A stretch of 60,000 nucleotides of DNA from Antedon mediterranea (taxonomy: Eukaryota > Echinodermata > Crinoidea > Comatulida > Antedonidae), in the NCBI RefSeq assembly GCF_964355755.1, contig NC_092676.1, forward strand, positions 24,970,288-25,030,287, written 5' to 3'. Below the pieces are notes generated by a model. The model was not told the origin of the DNA. It saw only the letters and a list, made by a program, of their open reading frames with translations, and made no database searches. This document shows, piece by piece, positions 45,872-57,200 of the stretch. The translations under genes were made by a program, and so were the position numbers. Within the stretch, counting starts at the first letter, position 1; each line of letters starts with the position of its first letter.

Positions 45872-45995
45872 AGGTTCTAGACCATGGGAAAATTTATTAT
45901 TAGCAAAAAGATATATATTTTGGCACATATGGCATTTCATATGTATAAAAAAATCCCAGACAAATATCAAAACGGCGATTTGAACAAAGACATAC
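45872..45995 (-). repeat. Dispersed repeat family E, copy 4
   Basis: GGTTCTAGACCATGGGA, ATTTTGGCACATATGGCATT and CCAGACAAATATCAAAACGG match copy 2 in reverse orientation. Confidence 0.65.
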
Positions 45996-46495
45996 AGACT
46001 TGCGTTTGATTACGATAGAGGAACTTTTCCATTACATTTTGGAATATAAGTTTTAAATTACAATATTAAAAATAATGTACCTCCAAGAATACCAATACTT
46101 ATAATGTAAGCACAAGTGCATAACATAAGTTATTACCGTCCCTTGTTACTTGGACGTGAAAATAGTGTACAAAAATGATTAATGTGATGTGGGATAAAGC
46201 CTTATTCTGCAACCTTTTTAGGGTGTGACCTAGATCTAAAGTACCTGCTGGACCTATTTACACAAACTAATGTGTAATGTTAGATGTATCCCAATATAAC
46301 ATCAGAAATGTGTTTACAGTGTACACATCTTTTATAAAAGAATCAAAGAAAAATCCAACCATGTCATATAATAGATAATAAATTTGTATTTATTGTCTCT
46401 TTTATGATAACTATTTCAAAGAGCAGTGGACCAGATGTTACAACATACTTTTTATCTTTGTCTCTAGTGCCGGTGCAACCAATCTCATTCATATC

Positions 46496-48210
46496 ATTGA
46501 TTTGATTTGAATTTATTTGGAAAATCATCATAAAAAATACATACAAAGCGTTAACATAAATTACGGACATTACATATAATACATTTATAAAAGATTTTCC
46601 AGGATAGCCCAAAAAGCTTATCAGCTTATTTCCATTGGGATCCTTTACAATCTAAAATAAAAAATATAAACATTACAAAGTATTGCATTAAACACGTAAA
46701 TATAACAAAAATAATAATATAAAAGTTAAATTAAAGACTATGATTGACTTATATAGTTATTTGGTAGAACAGAAATGTGATTTAACATTTTTCTTAAAAT
46801 TAAATTTGTTTTCTATTTCCTGAATGGAATGAGGTAGGTTATTCCATGCCTTTATGCCTGTATAAATAAAACGTTTTAGATATTTGACTATCAGATTTAG
46901 GAACTGAAAATCCATTGACACTACTTCTAGTCATATAATGGTGGTTAGATGAAACTCTTTTAAACTTTTCAGTTAAATAAGGTACTGATTTTCCATAAAA
47001 AGTCTTATGAACATGATTAAGTTTGAGTTGGCAAATTCTATCCTCTAGACATAATCGACCAATTTGGTTCAGTTCGTCTTTACCAATATGTGCACGATTA
47101 TTTTTATTTAATATAAGCCTAGCATCTTTATTTTGACTGGTTTGAAGTTTTTTAGAAACACCTGAAAACCAGGAGCAAAATGCATAGTCAAAGTGTCAAG
47201 TAATCAGTGCCGAACATAGAATTTTACGAGAAAAGAAATTTAGACAATCATGCAGAATGTCTTGAATTAGTCTTACTAAGAACTTTTTGAACCATAGATT
47301 CTCCAGACAGGTCTTCATCAAGCAAACAACCAAGATATGAGATCATATTCTTCTTACATATCAACTTATTTTTAAACATAACAGCAAAATCATGAACATT
47401 CTTAGGTTTTCTTTTAGTACCAAACAATATTGATTCAGTTTTATCAGGATGTAATGATAGTTTGTTGTTTATAAGCCAGTTGTTACATGATTCCAGGTTT
47501 GCGCTTAAATCATTAGCTATTTGTCTAATATCATTACCAGAAGACAACAATATTGTATCATCAGCATATAACATAATATTGCAATTTACATTAATTGGGA
47601 TGTCATTCATGTAGCATATGAACAAAAGAGGTCCTAAATAAAATGTTACCTTGCGGAACTCCGCTAGATATAGTAGTTATAGTAGTAGTAGTGGTTGGGA
47701 CTGAACGCCATTTACTGATGTAATTTGTTTACGATCTTTCAAATATGATTCAAACCATAATAAAGAATCTTTATCAATGCCCATATGAACCAGTTTTTGC
47801 AATAATATCTGATGGTTGACTGTATCAAAAGCCTTTTGTATGTCAAGGACCACCAAACCTGTAAAGTATACCTTTAGATATTTCAGATCTTATATGATCG
47901 GTTAAATTAATTAAAGCAGTATCAGTAGAATAATTTCCTCTAAAACCTGATTGAAAATCATTAATTACATTGTTTTCTTTGAGATAGTTATGTAATTGTA
48001 CAAAAACAGCTTTTTCGATTATCTTAGATATTAATGATAAGATGCTAATAGGTCTATAATTACTAACTTCCTGCCTATTGTTCTTTTTAAATAATGGTGT
48101 GACCTTAGCAAATTTCATATCATTAGGAAAAACCTTTAGAGATAATGTTGGCTGAACAATAATATTAGCTCCATCCTTAAGAAATCTAGCAGGAATGTTA
48201 TCAAGTCCAC
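46496..48210 (-). mobile_element. LINE copy A: 5'-truncated non-LTR retrotransposon with reverse-transcriptase remains
   Basis: Minus-strand order of reverse-transcriptase motifs: GLDNIPARFLKDGA and VTPLFKK...NYRPISILS (fingers), FQSGFRGNYSTDTALI, motif A DIQKAFDTVNHQILL, motif B SGVPQG, motif C YADDT, then the C-terminal part with RICQLKLNHVHK and HHYMTRSS. The frame breaks after FGG P near 47843, again around motif B, and in the C-terminal part, so it is dead. The 3' UTR has AAGGATCCCAATGGAAATAAG and ends in TCAAATCAAATCA. No endonuclease domain: truncated at 48210, where copy B begins. Both catalytic Asp pairs are still legible. It lies in an intron of the SMCR8-like gene on the same strand. 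Confidence 0.9.
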
Positions 48211-49012
48211 ATCATATTCTCCGAACACTCTACTGCTCCCTTGTTTTGCCATATCTTTTATATTGCAATATCGTTTGGTGTAACACATTCCCATCTAATT
48301 TAAATAAACTTCAAATACTACAAAAGAAAATCATACGAATAATTTTGAATGTTTCACCTAGAACTAGTACAGATCCTTTATTTCGTTCTCTCAAATTATT
48401 AGAATTAACAGATATTAATATTTTCCAACAATGTTTATTTATTTACAAAAGCCAAAATGGTCTTCTTCCATCTCATCTACGCGATATGTTTTCTCCCAAT
48501 TATGAATTTCACGGCTATTCCACAAGAATCCTCAATAACCTTCATATTCCTAAACACAAAAAGACTTCTTTTCAACATAATATTAGATTTACTGGACCCA
48601 AGATATGGAACTCACTTCCTAACAAAATTACAACTTCTGCAAACAAACATAGCTTCGTCTTTAACACTAAACAATATCTAATACAAAAGTAAAATAAATA
48701 ACTAGTTATATTCTAGGTATCAGTTTTTTATTGTTTTCATATTCCGTTATGGTAATTACTTTTATTCCTATATACCATTAATTATCATTTACTAATTTGA
48801 TTTTAGTTACTTTTTGTTTTTGTTCAGGCACTTTCAACACAAGCTTTTGCTTTTTAGAAATTGTGCCTCCTTCATAATATTGCTTTATTCATTTTAAAGA
48901 TGAGAAAAAAAAAATTGTATTGTTTTAACTCTCTTTCTTCTCGTCATGAATTTTGTATTATATTATTTATTTTGTATATTATGAAGGAAATAAATGTTAC
49001 TATGAAATGAAA
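48211..49012 (+). mobile_element. LINE copy B: C-terminal fragment of a different non-LTR element
   Basis: The plus-strand frame up to 48692 is open for about 160 codons and shows the C-terminal domain of a jockey/CR1-type polyprotein: LYCSLVLPYLLYCNIVWCNT, LQILQKKIIRIILN, then GPKIWNSLPNKI. The 3' UTR ends near TGAAATGAAATAAAAT. The reverse-transcriptase core is missing. It meets copy A head to head with no visible spacer; the two C-terminal regions are of different families, so these are separate insertions. The frame has no stop, so copy B is younger than copy A. Confidence 0.85.
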
Positions 49013-49212
49013 TAAAATATAGTTCAAAACTCAAAAAATACAAGATGGTTACAAAGAATGCTTGATGATTCAGGAACCTTGAAATGAACTTTCTACCCCA
49101 CAATAGTCTTGAAATAAAATAATTGCAGGAAAAAGGAACAGAATTGGAAAAAATTGTAGACGTCCACTTAGGTGGTGTTTGCTTGTTGTTGTTGTTGATT
49201 GATGTGAACGTT

Positions 49213-49381
49213 ATGCTGGGAAAGCATAATCCAAATACGGGGCATCTTTCAAAAGTGGTTACTCTGTGGTTACTCCTTTCATGATGCGAACATTAGTTCA
49301 TAGATAGGGATAAGATGGACCAGTACACCGAGTAACCACTTTTGAAAGATGCCCCGTATTTGGATTATGCTTTCACAGCAT
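49213..49381. mobile_element. Hairpin MITE with 52-bp nearly perfect arms
   Basis: Left arm 49213-49264 and right arm 49330-49381 are inverted repeats with one mismatch in 52 bp (G against A at the seventh base of the arm), round a 65-bp unrelated loop. Arms start ATGCTGGGAAAGCATAATCC and end CTTTCAAAAGTGGTTACTC. This low divergence means a recent insertion or gene conversion between arms. No target duplication is obvious. Confidence 0.85.
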
Positions 49382-49654
49382 ATTTGTGAGGCATCAAATC
49401 TCAATAATTAAATTTCAACAGCTCCTAAAATCACACTTTTTCATAATATTACTTAACTGTGCTATTTAGTTTTAGTAATTAAAAATGGTGTTAAGCTGTG
49501 ATTAGTTTCTTTTACCTAAATCTTATCACCTTTTGTCAATGATACAGTATGTTTATTTTGTTTTTTGGCAATAAAGTAAAGTAAAATGTTGATGTGTATT
49601 AAAGATGCACTGGGTCAGATATGTATACTGAATTAAACTGTAAGTCCATATTTG

Positions 49655-49790
49655 AGAAGATTCGTTCTACCACCAGAACTGTGGTCGAGGAAAGTCTTGA
49701 ACCTGTTTTTTTATTTTATGACTACTATGGTTTGCAGCGCTCCTTAACCACTCAACTATTCGACACGACTGTCCATAAACCTTAGAAAAC
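49655..49790 (-). repeat. tRNA-derived SINE or tRNA pseudogene
   Basis: On the minus strand: GAATAGTTGAGTGGTTAAGG (A box of Leu/Ser type, TAGTTGAGTGGTTAAGG), then CGCTGCAAACC, and about 45 bp later the B box CAGGTTCAAGACT. The anticodon arm region has an A-rich insertion, so it cannot be a working tRNA. Probably a SINE head. Confidence 0.55.
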
Positions 49791-50877
49791 CTCTTAAAAT
49801 ATAAAGTAATTGCTTTCTGCAACTACAGTATTATTTCACTCCTTTCATGATGATTAAAATGATTGCGATTAAAACATCTTGTTAATTTCCATTTTTTATA
49901 GATGAGAAAAGGTTGGATACAAGGCACGTGAAGTGAAACACACAATTTGTTTTCATTATATTCTACCAGAACATATTTACAGATAACACCAATTTCACAC
50001 TCGATAACGGTAACAATTTATGGCAATGACAATGGCTCAGGGGAAATTAAACTTTTTTATCCAGTAGCATACATTATAATGCTATTATAATAGTTCAGTA
50101 TGTTGACTTTTTTTCAAATGGTCAACATGCCCTTATTTGGCCAAATCATAAACTACTGCAACTTTTAGTTAGGTTCAACAGAAACACACTGTATCTACTG
50201 TATGTGGGTATACTTAGGTTTGATTTGACATTGGGTATTCCTTGTGGTAAGATATATTGACCATCTTCCTTCTGTCACCAATTAGCTATCTCATAAGAAA
50301 ATACTAGGACATGATCATTTAGGACACATACAAAATGAATTTATAATGTTGTTATCTATTTCAACCCCCCACTTTAACTGCTGTGCTCATCTATCTCTTA
50401 TATATAGTCACATGCCAAATACAATCCGCAGCCTTCACCTTCCGTCATCCTTACATTGTTATTTTCCCTTGAAATGCGTGATAAATACAGATGAATCCTA
50501 ATAATCATTGTGTTCTATGATAGTACCGACACTAAAAAAGGGTGACAGGAAAAAAATATGCAAGAAACGACCGTATCAATTGTCAGACGAACGCGTTTAT
50601 GGTTTTTAATGTTTAAAAAACGCATTCATGTGTATGTTCATTGGTGGTTGAAAACACAAGGGAAATTATAAAGATGCGAAATTTAATGACTAAAGCCTTC
50701 TGTAGAATGTTATAGACAAAATGGGAATAGTTTGTTATGAACAATGTCAGGCACACTGTATTATCTTGGAAAGCTAGTGCTGATTTCTCAATGGTATTAA
50801 AACATTAGTTGGAAAAAAGTTCATTTTTTTGTTCATTACTGCCGTATAAGACCCGAGTATACCGTACTGGATTATAA
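49791..50877. other. Intron, unassigned part
   Basis: AT-rich sequence within the 8.6-kb intron; nothing recognised. Confidence 0.4.
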
Positions 50878-51425
50878 TCCCATGCTCGAGTCTAATCCCA
50901 TGCTCGAGTCTAATTACATGCTCTAGTATAATCCCATGTTCGAGTAAATCCCATGCCTGAGTATAATCCCAGGCTGAAGTATAATCCCATGCTTGAGTAT
51001 AATCCCATGCTCGAGTCTAATCCCATGCTCGAATCTAATCCCATGCTCGAGTCTAATCCCATGCTCTAGTATAAACCCATGTTCGAGTAAATCCATGCTT
51101 GAGTATAATCCCATGCTGTAGTATAATCCCATGCTCGAGTATAATCCCATGCTCGAATCTAATCCCATGCTCGAGTCTAATCCCATGCTCTAGTATAAAC
51201 CCATGTTCGAGTAAATCCATGCTTGAGTATAATCCCATGCTGTAGTATAATCCCATGCTCGAGTAAATCCATGCTCGAGTTTAATCCCATTCTCTAGTAT
51301 AGTCCTATGCTTGAGTATAATCTCATGTTCGATTATAATCCCATGCTCGAGTATAATCCCACACCCAATCCCACACAAGAATTCAATGTTAATCCTAATA
51401 TAATCCCATACCAGCCTAATCTTCA
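50878..51425. repeat. 18-bp minisatellite
   Basis: About 30 units of TATAATCCCATGCTCGAG, some of 17 or 15 bp. A longer block (CTCTAGTATAAACCCATG then TTCGAGTAAATCCATGCTTG) occurs twice about 125 bp apart, a higher-order duplication. The frames it opens on the minus strand (GLYSSM, LEHGI repeats) are artefacts. Confidence 0.95.
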
Positions 51426-52199
51426 CACAATTCCATAACCATGCCCCTTGACCATATGAACGGACATATACGGTACTAGTTAGGGAGTTTGTAAGCGCAA
51501 GTTTGACAATGCCTCAACTGATTTTCAACAAGTGAAAAATAGTTACTACCAATCTTCTATTTGACAATGGCCAAAATGGATACTCTTACTAAATCAAAAC
51601 AGTTACTACTACAGTAGTTTGGGATATCCCTATACTCTATTAAGGAACACTTTCCCATAAAAAGAACAAGCTCAAATATATGTTTTGAAATTAGGATCAA
51701 CCTCTACAAAAGAGGAATTTCTTTGTTGGGTATCGGCGTTTGTTTTGCGCCGACTTATTACGTAACAGCATTCTTCATAATATATTTATTTACATTACGT
51801 AATGAACTGTATTGACATTCTCACCAGACTTTAATGATTAATTGTAAACAACTTTCCATGAGTGAATATTATTGTAATATTTACAAAAATTATTATTACT
51901 TCTCATTAGTTACACCATTGTTTTTTTAACATTTTATTTCTTAAAAAGATATGTTGTTATAATAACAATCATATCACCCACACAATGAGATTGACTTATA
52001 AATACATAATATAGTTAGTATGATCAATTATTTTATCAACATACAGTATTCATTATCGTAATTACGGTATTTAAAATGTTGTAGATGATGGTGTATATAA
52101 AAAATTTAGACTTGCATGTAAAGGTGTATGGCTAATTGTGGACAATGACATTTATTCGTATATGACCCTACAATCATTTAAACATTAACAGTTTTTTGT
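51426..52199. other. Intron, unassigned part
   Basis: AT-rich; no exon or repeat family recognised. Confidence 0.4.
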
Positions 52200-52320
52200 A
52201 CATAATATTGATAAAAGATCGTTGCAGTTGTATTTGTATTTTATTGTGCATGGCCCATAAGGGAATAACAACTATGAGTTCATATGGGCCTCCTAGTTAA
52301 ATAAAATTGAAATAACTACA
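52200..52320 (+). repeat. LINE 3' end fragment
   Basis: TGTGCATGGCCCATAAGGG and TCATATGGGCCTCCTAG form a hairpin before TTAAATAAAATTGAAATAA. This hairpin-plus-tail form is typical of CR1/jockey-like LINE 3' ends. Nothing coding is left. Confidence 0.6.
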
Positions 52321-53309
52321 TTTTTTTTAAAAATGCTATCATTTTGTAAATTGAAATTTTTGAAGTCTTATATTTCTTTCTGAAATACACTTTTTGGAAA
52401 AATTTGGAATTTTAATTTTTTTCTTTCTAGCTTCTTCCGACAGACTCCAATGATGGAACTCTATTTTGCTGTGTCCTGTATACATGTCTCTTATTTTTTA
52501 TAGTGATATTATTTAGTTACGTAATTATTTTTATATAAGAAAAAATATTTTTGATTTGTAAAATCAATCTATTATAAATGGAAATGAATAAAGACAGAAA
52601 TAATAATACCAATCCACTTTTTTTTTACAAAATCGGCTTAAAAATATTAGTAAGATTTCAATTACTACTTCACTGAGTGTAAAAACCCTATTCAGTAGTA
52701 ATAGACTTTGTTACTAGGCAACTATAAACAGATTAAAAAGTTGTTATGACTTGTATATTATTGATTTTAAAAGAAGTACAATGTAGTACAGTATATGATA
52801 ACATTCAACATGAAGTACAATAAATGCGTTTTAAATATATGAATATTTATATAATTTGAAATAAATTGAAAACAAATCAAATACTATAGGAGATAATAAA
52901 CTTGATTGAACTGAACTCAATAAGCCTACTAACTTCTTAAATAGTCGCCAATACGGCGTAATATAGCCGGATATAAAATCGTAAGTGACTGAACTACATC
53001 AGGGAACACAAGTGGAGATGGGCAAGCTAAGATTTGGATGGCGTATAAAGGATGTTGAAGATGAAGCAGACAAAGGAGATGACATATTTTGGCTTTCAAA
53101 AATTGGCCAAAAAAAAACAAACCGGAAGATATAAAAGCATGAATAAATCTCCTGTACATATCAAACGACAACTGGAAACAGTCGTATAATCCTACAATAA
53201 GTTTTCAAGAGCCACTATTTTGTACTGATAGAGAATGTATGGCATAAATTTACATCTCTATATAATAATCAATGTGTCTTGTATAAGCTCTCATTGATGG
53301 GCTTTACAC

Positions 53310-53653
53310 CAAATAAGATGATAAATATTAAATTAACAGATAGAGTGTATAACACGAAAATATACGAGATAACAAAACAAGAAGAATGGAGTAAAAGGAG
53401 AAGGAGACTAAAATGGTAGGGACACATAATTAGATTACCGGATAATACTACCCCAATCAAACAAACAATGAAGGAAACTAACAGGAAAATAAAACGACCC
53501 GTAGGAAGACCAAGAAATAACTGGATGAATCAAATAAAGAAAAACTTACAAGGACAAGTAGACACTAACACAATAACAAACCATCCTGCCATAAACAGAA
53601 AAAAATGGAAACAAATTGTGGAAAGCGTAATGTCGGAAGACGGAAAACGTTAA
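53310..53653 (+). mobile_element. LINE copy D: C-terminal fragment, pseudogene
   Basis: The plus-strand frame reads NIKLTDRVYNTKIYE, SKRRRRLKW, a stop (TAG, where a Trp or Leu is expected), GHIIRLPDN, then RPVGRPRNNWMNQIKKNL and NRKKWKQIVESV, ending TAA. The order RRLKW.GH.LR and GRPR..W...I and R..W is the C-terminal signature of many LINE polyproteins. Only this tail is left. Confidence 0.8.
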
Positions 53654-53852
53654 CAACACACCAAATACATGGACTGTACTGAACCACCTAATAAAATTCC
53701 CACAGCCAGTGGTTCGTACACACAGATTTTGAACTATTGACTATCAATGATAAATAGGCCAGTATATGATGATGTATGTTTTGCCAATTCTCTACGTTAC
53801 CAGCAGTCAAATTTCATATACTTTATCTACAGTATGTCGATAGTGGTACGCT

Positions 53853-54014
53853 TAAAGATCTGTCTAAACTATCAAACTGTATGTGACAAAACAATGTGAT
53901 GTGCCCATATATGGACATGATGAAATATCACTACCATATTTGGGCATCACTACCATATTTGGGTACATCACACTTTGTTTGTCAAATTAGTTTGATAGTG
54001 TACACAGAGCTTTA
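53853..54014. mobile_element. MITE family B, copy 9
   Basis: AAAGATCTGTCTAAACTATC to TAGTGTACACAGAGCTTTA; the internal TGATGTC step is deleted (GACATGATGAAATATC). Just downstream of exon 54074-54228, within the intron. Confidence 0.88.
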
Positions 54015-54073
54015 TTCTCACTTAGACTTTTTAGGCGAAAAAAGAATACCCCTGTAACAATCCAATGTCTTAC

Positions 54074-54228
54074 CTTTGTTTAGAGTTATGGTCAGCTAGG
54101 CAGTATGCATGATAAAAGAGAAAAGCCTTAGAAGACATCTCCAGAAACACAGACTGGATATAGGCTAAAAAACTAACATCACTACGAAGAAGCCTACATT
54201 GAGCCACTAAGGTTTGAAGATAGTTGCC
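54074..54228 (-). CDS. SMCR8: SMCR8-like gene, exon
   Basis: 155 nt, acceptor TTTTTATTTCAG, donor GTAAGACATTGG, phase 0 in, phase 2 out. Peptide GNYLQTLVAQCRLLRSDVSF then LAYIQSVFLEMSSKAFLFYH and AYCLADHNSKQ. It gives a helical segment with evenly spaced leucines and aromatics, as in the C-terminal helices of DENN-type proteins. Joins directly to exon 54381-54558 (153 bp intron) and reads on to 45331. Confidence 0.8.
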
Positions 54229-54380
54229 CTGAAATAAAAACAAAACTTTGTTTACACTTGTTATATTGTTAAAGACTTCAAATTAACTTCAAGTTAAACA
54301 TTTTTTTCCACAACTTTTAAACAATAAAACTTAATTTACACACATAAATATCCATAAGCAACAATTTGCATAGACTATAC

Positions 54381-54558
54381 CTTATATGGTGGTGTATACA
54401 TCACTTGCTTATCAAAATCAAATATGGAAACATAGTTCCTAACGACGCCTGGAATGACACGATGTAGAGAACCTTCTTTGGCTAAACCGACAAGTTTTAT
54501 TCTTCCTACGTCTGCTATCGTTACAGGTTTTGTGTACCATGGAATAATCTGCGAATGA
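54381..54558 (-). CDS. SMCR8: SMCR8-like gene, exon (dDENN-type region)
   Basis: 178 nt, acceptor CTTCTTGCAG, donor GTATAGTC, phase 2 in, phase 0 out. Peptide HSQIIPWYTKPVTIADVGRI then KLVGLAKEGSLHRVIPGVVR and NYVSIFDFDKQVMYTPPYK. The order I-I-P-W/Y, then a short loop, L-V/L-G-L, then an I-P-x-x-V and a beta strand (YVSIFDFD) lines up with the C-terminal folliculin/SMCR8 module. SMCR8 works with C9orf72 and WDR41 in autophagy and lysosome signalling as a Rab/Arf GTPase-activating complex. Folliculin is the alternative; the extended TPPYKG segment and low identity to folliculin favour SMCR8. Confidence 0.8.
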
Positions 54559-55595
54559 CTGCAAGAAGAAGAAACAATCAAAAATTAAGTGCTCAGATGC
54601 TGCTGGTTTAGGAATGCTAAGTGGCCCTCCAATGCTGGAGGAATCAGGAGTTTTCAGCCTTTTCGACATATTTTAAAGTCTTATTGTTTCCTCTGGGCCC
54701 TGCTTAGGGACCCCATAAGCTCCGGGACCCCTGGGTTTAGTCAGTGAGCAATTATACATGTTAAAACACTGATGTGCCCATAATGTCAAATCACTACCAT
54801 ATTTTTTCTTTATACAATGCATGTATCGACTGTAATGTCTCTGTGAAAATATATTTATCTTCTTTATGGGTTTATTATATACTTAAGTAAAATGTAATTA
54901 CCTTTCGACAAAATAAATAAACTGGTTGATACATATTTTAGCAGTAGTATAAATAATAGCTACAGGCTATAAAAAGTCTATTTAAATACCATCGCAATCT
55001 ATTAATATTATATAGTTGTATTTAACTAGGCCTACAGTAAATTGCAACATATAAAAGATCCCTTGACACGAAAGAAATAAATATTAATGGTTCAAATTTG
55101 ATCTACCTAATTATTTAACATAAATATGCCGTATTAATCGACATGACCTAATTATTTTTTTTATCTCCATGTTAAAATGTAAATTTGATATACTATATAT
55201 ATTTTATTTTTTCTTTATATTTATTTTTCTTCTTCTAGTGATATATTCTAGACACAAGCTTAGACACCAGTGGTATTAATTCCCATTTAACAACAGCGAA
55301 AATATAAGTTTAACACTACTGCAGCCAACTCTTATCCAGGGGACAATTTGTTTGGTCCAGAAGATGTCCCTTTAACAGAGGTTCTACTGTATTTATATTT
55401 TTTGCAGCATAGGTATTTTACCAGATGACAATCCATGCTATATTCTCATATTATTATTCTCTAATAATCATATCAACGTTTGTTTCCTAGCCATATTTAT
55501 ATATAACATTTAGGACAAAATCATTGTTAAAACAGTGTTACCAAAGGCTATGAAAATGTTAAAGACAGTTTACATAATTACCTATATCCTTTCAG
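54559..55595. other. Long intron, first part
   Basis: Start of a 4.7-kb intron. Around 55330-55392 a string ACAGAGGTTCTACTGTA with GATGTCCCTTTAA looks like a MITE end seen also near 6367. At 54766-54805 a short piece of MITE B (GATGTGCCCATAATG, CACTACCATATTT). TAGGCCTA at 55027-55034. Confidence 0.45.
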
Positions 55596-55686
55596 AGGCG
55601 ACAGGAATTGTTCTATATTGTATTCCCTGTGTTCAACACAAGATATCACAGGTATGCTGGACCTGTCACATATAGTACATATCCAG
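55596..55686 (+). other. Exon-like open segment on the opposite strand
   Basis: Acceptor CCTATATCCTTTCAG and donor GTTAGTTTTT enclose 91 nt whose frame GDRNCSILYSLCSTQDITGM then LDLSHIVHIQ is open. It could be an exon of an antisense transcript, but about one random segment in ten of this length would be open, and I know no matching family. Confidence 0.2.
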
Positions 55687-55889
55687 GTTAGTTTTTTTAT
55701 ATTTCTCCGGGGACAATTTACTCATTTGAATTGACATTAATTAAAGTGTCATTGAAATAATTTGGGAAATTAATATCTAAAGGGCATATAAGATAATGCA
55801 GGTGGTACACACTGTACTTAATTAATCACTTATGTTTTCTTTATCAATAAATGTACAGTAAGTTCTATCTTCTTTTTTTTTTTTTACTA

Positions 55890-56045
55890 TAATAATAACA
55901 ACAACATTTATTCCACACCAACAGACAGTTTACATTGTTTATGGGTCAAGACACACAGAAGCCAAAGTGGCTTGTCTTTGTAGTCCCTAAGCATAAAATA
56001 TAAAACATAGACGGACGCATTACAATTACAAAAAAATGACATTTT
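55890..56045 (-). repeat. LINE 3' end fragment
   Basis: On the minus strand: AAGACAAGCCACTTTGGCTT, GTGTGTCTTGACCCATAAAC, TGTTGGTGTGGAATAAATG and a tail of TTGTTGTTATTATTA. The hairpin followed by a TTA/TTG-type tail marks a retroelement 3' end. Confidence 0.6.
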
Positions 56046-56109
56046 GAGACAAAAAAAGAGAAAAACAATGTGAGATCAAGCAAAATAGTTACAACTCCAT
56101 GATGCAGTG

Positions 56110-56290
56110 TACCCCTCCAATTTGGACCACCGTCGGATTTCAGAGATCTGGCTCCTGATGTCTACGGCTGACTTTGGCAGACAGCCGAAGCCGTCAGTCA
56201 GTCCTGGACATCCCCGGCTTCTATTTAGGCTGTACAGTGTGTTCTACACCGATTGGATGAGGAGTGGACTGGTTCACAATTGGAGGGGTC
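56110..56290. repeat. GC-rich 180-bp element with short inverted ends
   Basis: ACCCCTCCAATTTGGACC at the left and GGTTCACAATTGGAGGGGT at the right are inverted repeats. The interior (AGACAGCCGAAGCCGTCAGT) is GC-rich compared with its surroundings. Could be a MITE or a piece of the adjoining LINE end. Confidence 0.5.
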
Positions 56291-56440
56291 ATGCGTCTTA
56301 AGGTCTTAATATGAATTCTATCCAGCATAATATATGATATATTCAATAAGTTGTATTTTCCCATTTTATAATTAATTGTATGCAGTATACATATAATAAT
56401 AAGCCTCTGTTGAGACACCCATATTAAACAAACAATAAAC

Positions 56441-57200
56441 AATTGATTTGATTTGATTTATTTCGGCATCAGTACATAAAATATCACAGACATACAATTA
56501 AAATTGGCAAATATAAAAAATACCAATATAAAACAAGAATGCCAAGGATAACTCATAAAAGTCCTCTACGGACTTGTTTCCAATGAGGTCCTTTGAAAGA
56601 ACAGCAAAAAAGACAAACAAAGCAACATAATAAAAATTACAAAAAACAGCAAAAAGGACAATCGAAAAAAGAAGAAGCGCTAATTAAATAGTTTCTAGAG
56701 CTAGTGAACGTTCCTGTAGATACTTTTTAACTTTACTTTTAAAACAACAAACAGTTTGTGATTCCTTAATGTTAATTGGTAAATTATTCCATTCTTTAAT
56801 AGCATTGTAAAAAAAGGTCACATGTGCCATTGGCTTGATAGTTGGGATTCTAAAATTAAAATTGCATCCCCTAGTATTGTAATTATGACTGTCTGAAATT
56901 CTAATAAAACGATTGCATAAATAAGGTGGACAACAATGATTATATATTTTAAAAACATGACAGACTCTAAGAAATTCGACACGGTCTTGGACTTTTAACA
57001 TACCAACGTCGTTTAGCTGAGATTGACCAACATGAGATCGGGGACCTAACAAATAAGCAACTCCTACTAAATATTTTATATTGGTGATTTTCAATGTGTT
57101 TATGTATAGCTATTTTAAAAAATTTGAATTTCTCGGTGAAATGGATTTTAAGACAGTGTGGCACAATGAATAATGATGTAAGGGTCATGCAGCTGATAAT
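56441..57200 (-). mobile_element. LINE copy C: C-terminal fragment with 3' UTR
   Basis: Minus-strand frame to 56684 encodes VQDRVEFLRVCHVFKIYN, NYNTRGCNFNFRIP, FFYNAIKEWNNLP and FKSKVKKYLQERS, the standard C-terminal end of CR1/jockey-like polyproteins. The 3' UTR has AAAGGACCTCATTGGAAACA and a matching downstream arm (CTTTTATGAGTTATCCTTGG), then a CAAAT-type tail ending at ATCAAATCAAATCA. LINE copy A at 46496 has the same UTR architecture and tail, so the two are related families. Confidence 0.85.

Noticed and set aside
46364-46612. 82-codon minus-strand frame, considered as an exon of the SMCR8-like gene because of a TTTTATTTTAG in front
   Set aside because: The same sequence architecture is present in the 3' UTR of LINE copy C, so it is LINE 3' UTR, not an exon.
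49655-49790. Functional tRNA-Leu or tRNA-Ser gene
   Set aside because: A and B boxes are present but the B box is diverged and the anticodon arm region is A-rich and cannot fold; better read as SINE or pseudogene.
50923-51426. Frames with GLYSSM and LEHGI repeats
   Set aside because: By-products of the 18-bp minisatellite.
52929-53171. 80-codon minus-strand frame before LINE copy D
   Set aside because: No recognisable reverse-transcriptase or other motif on either strand, and no splice sites.
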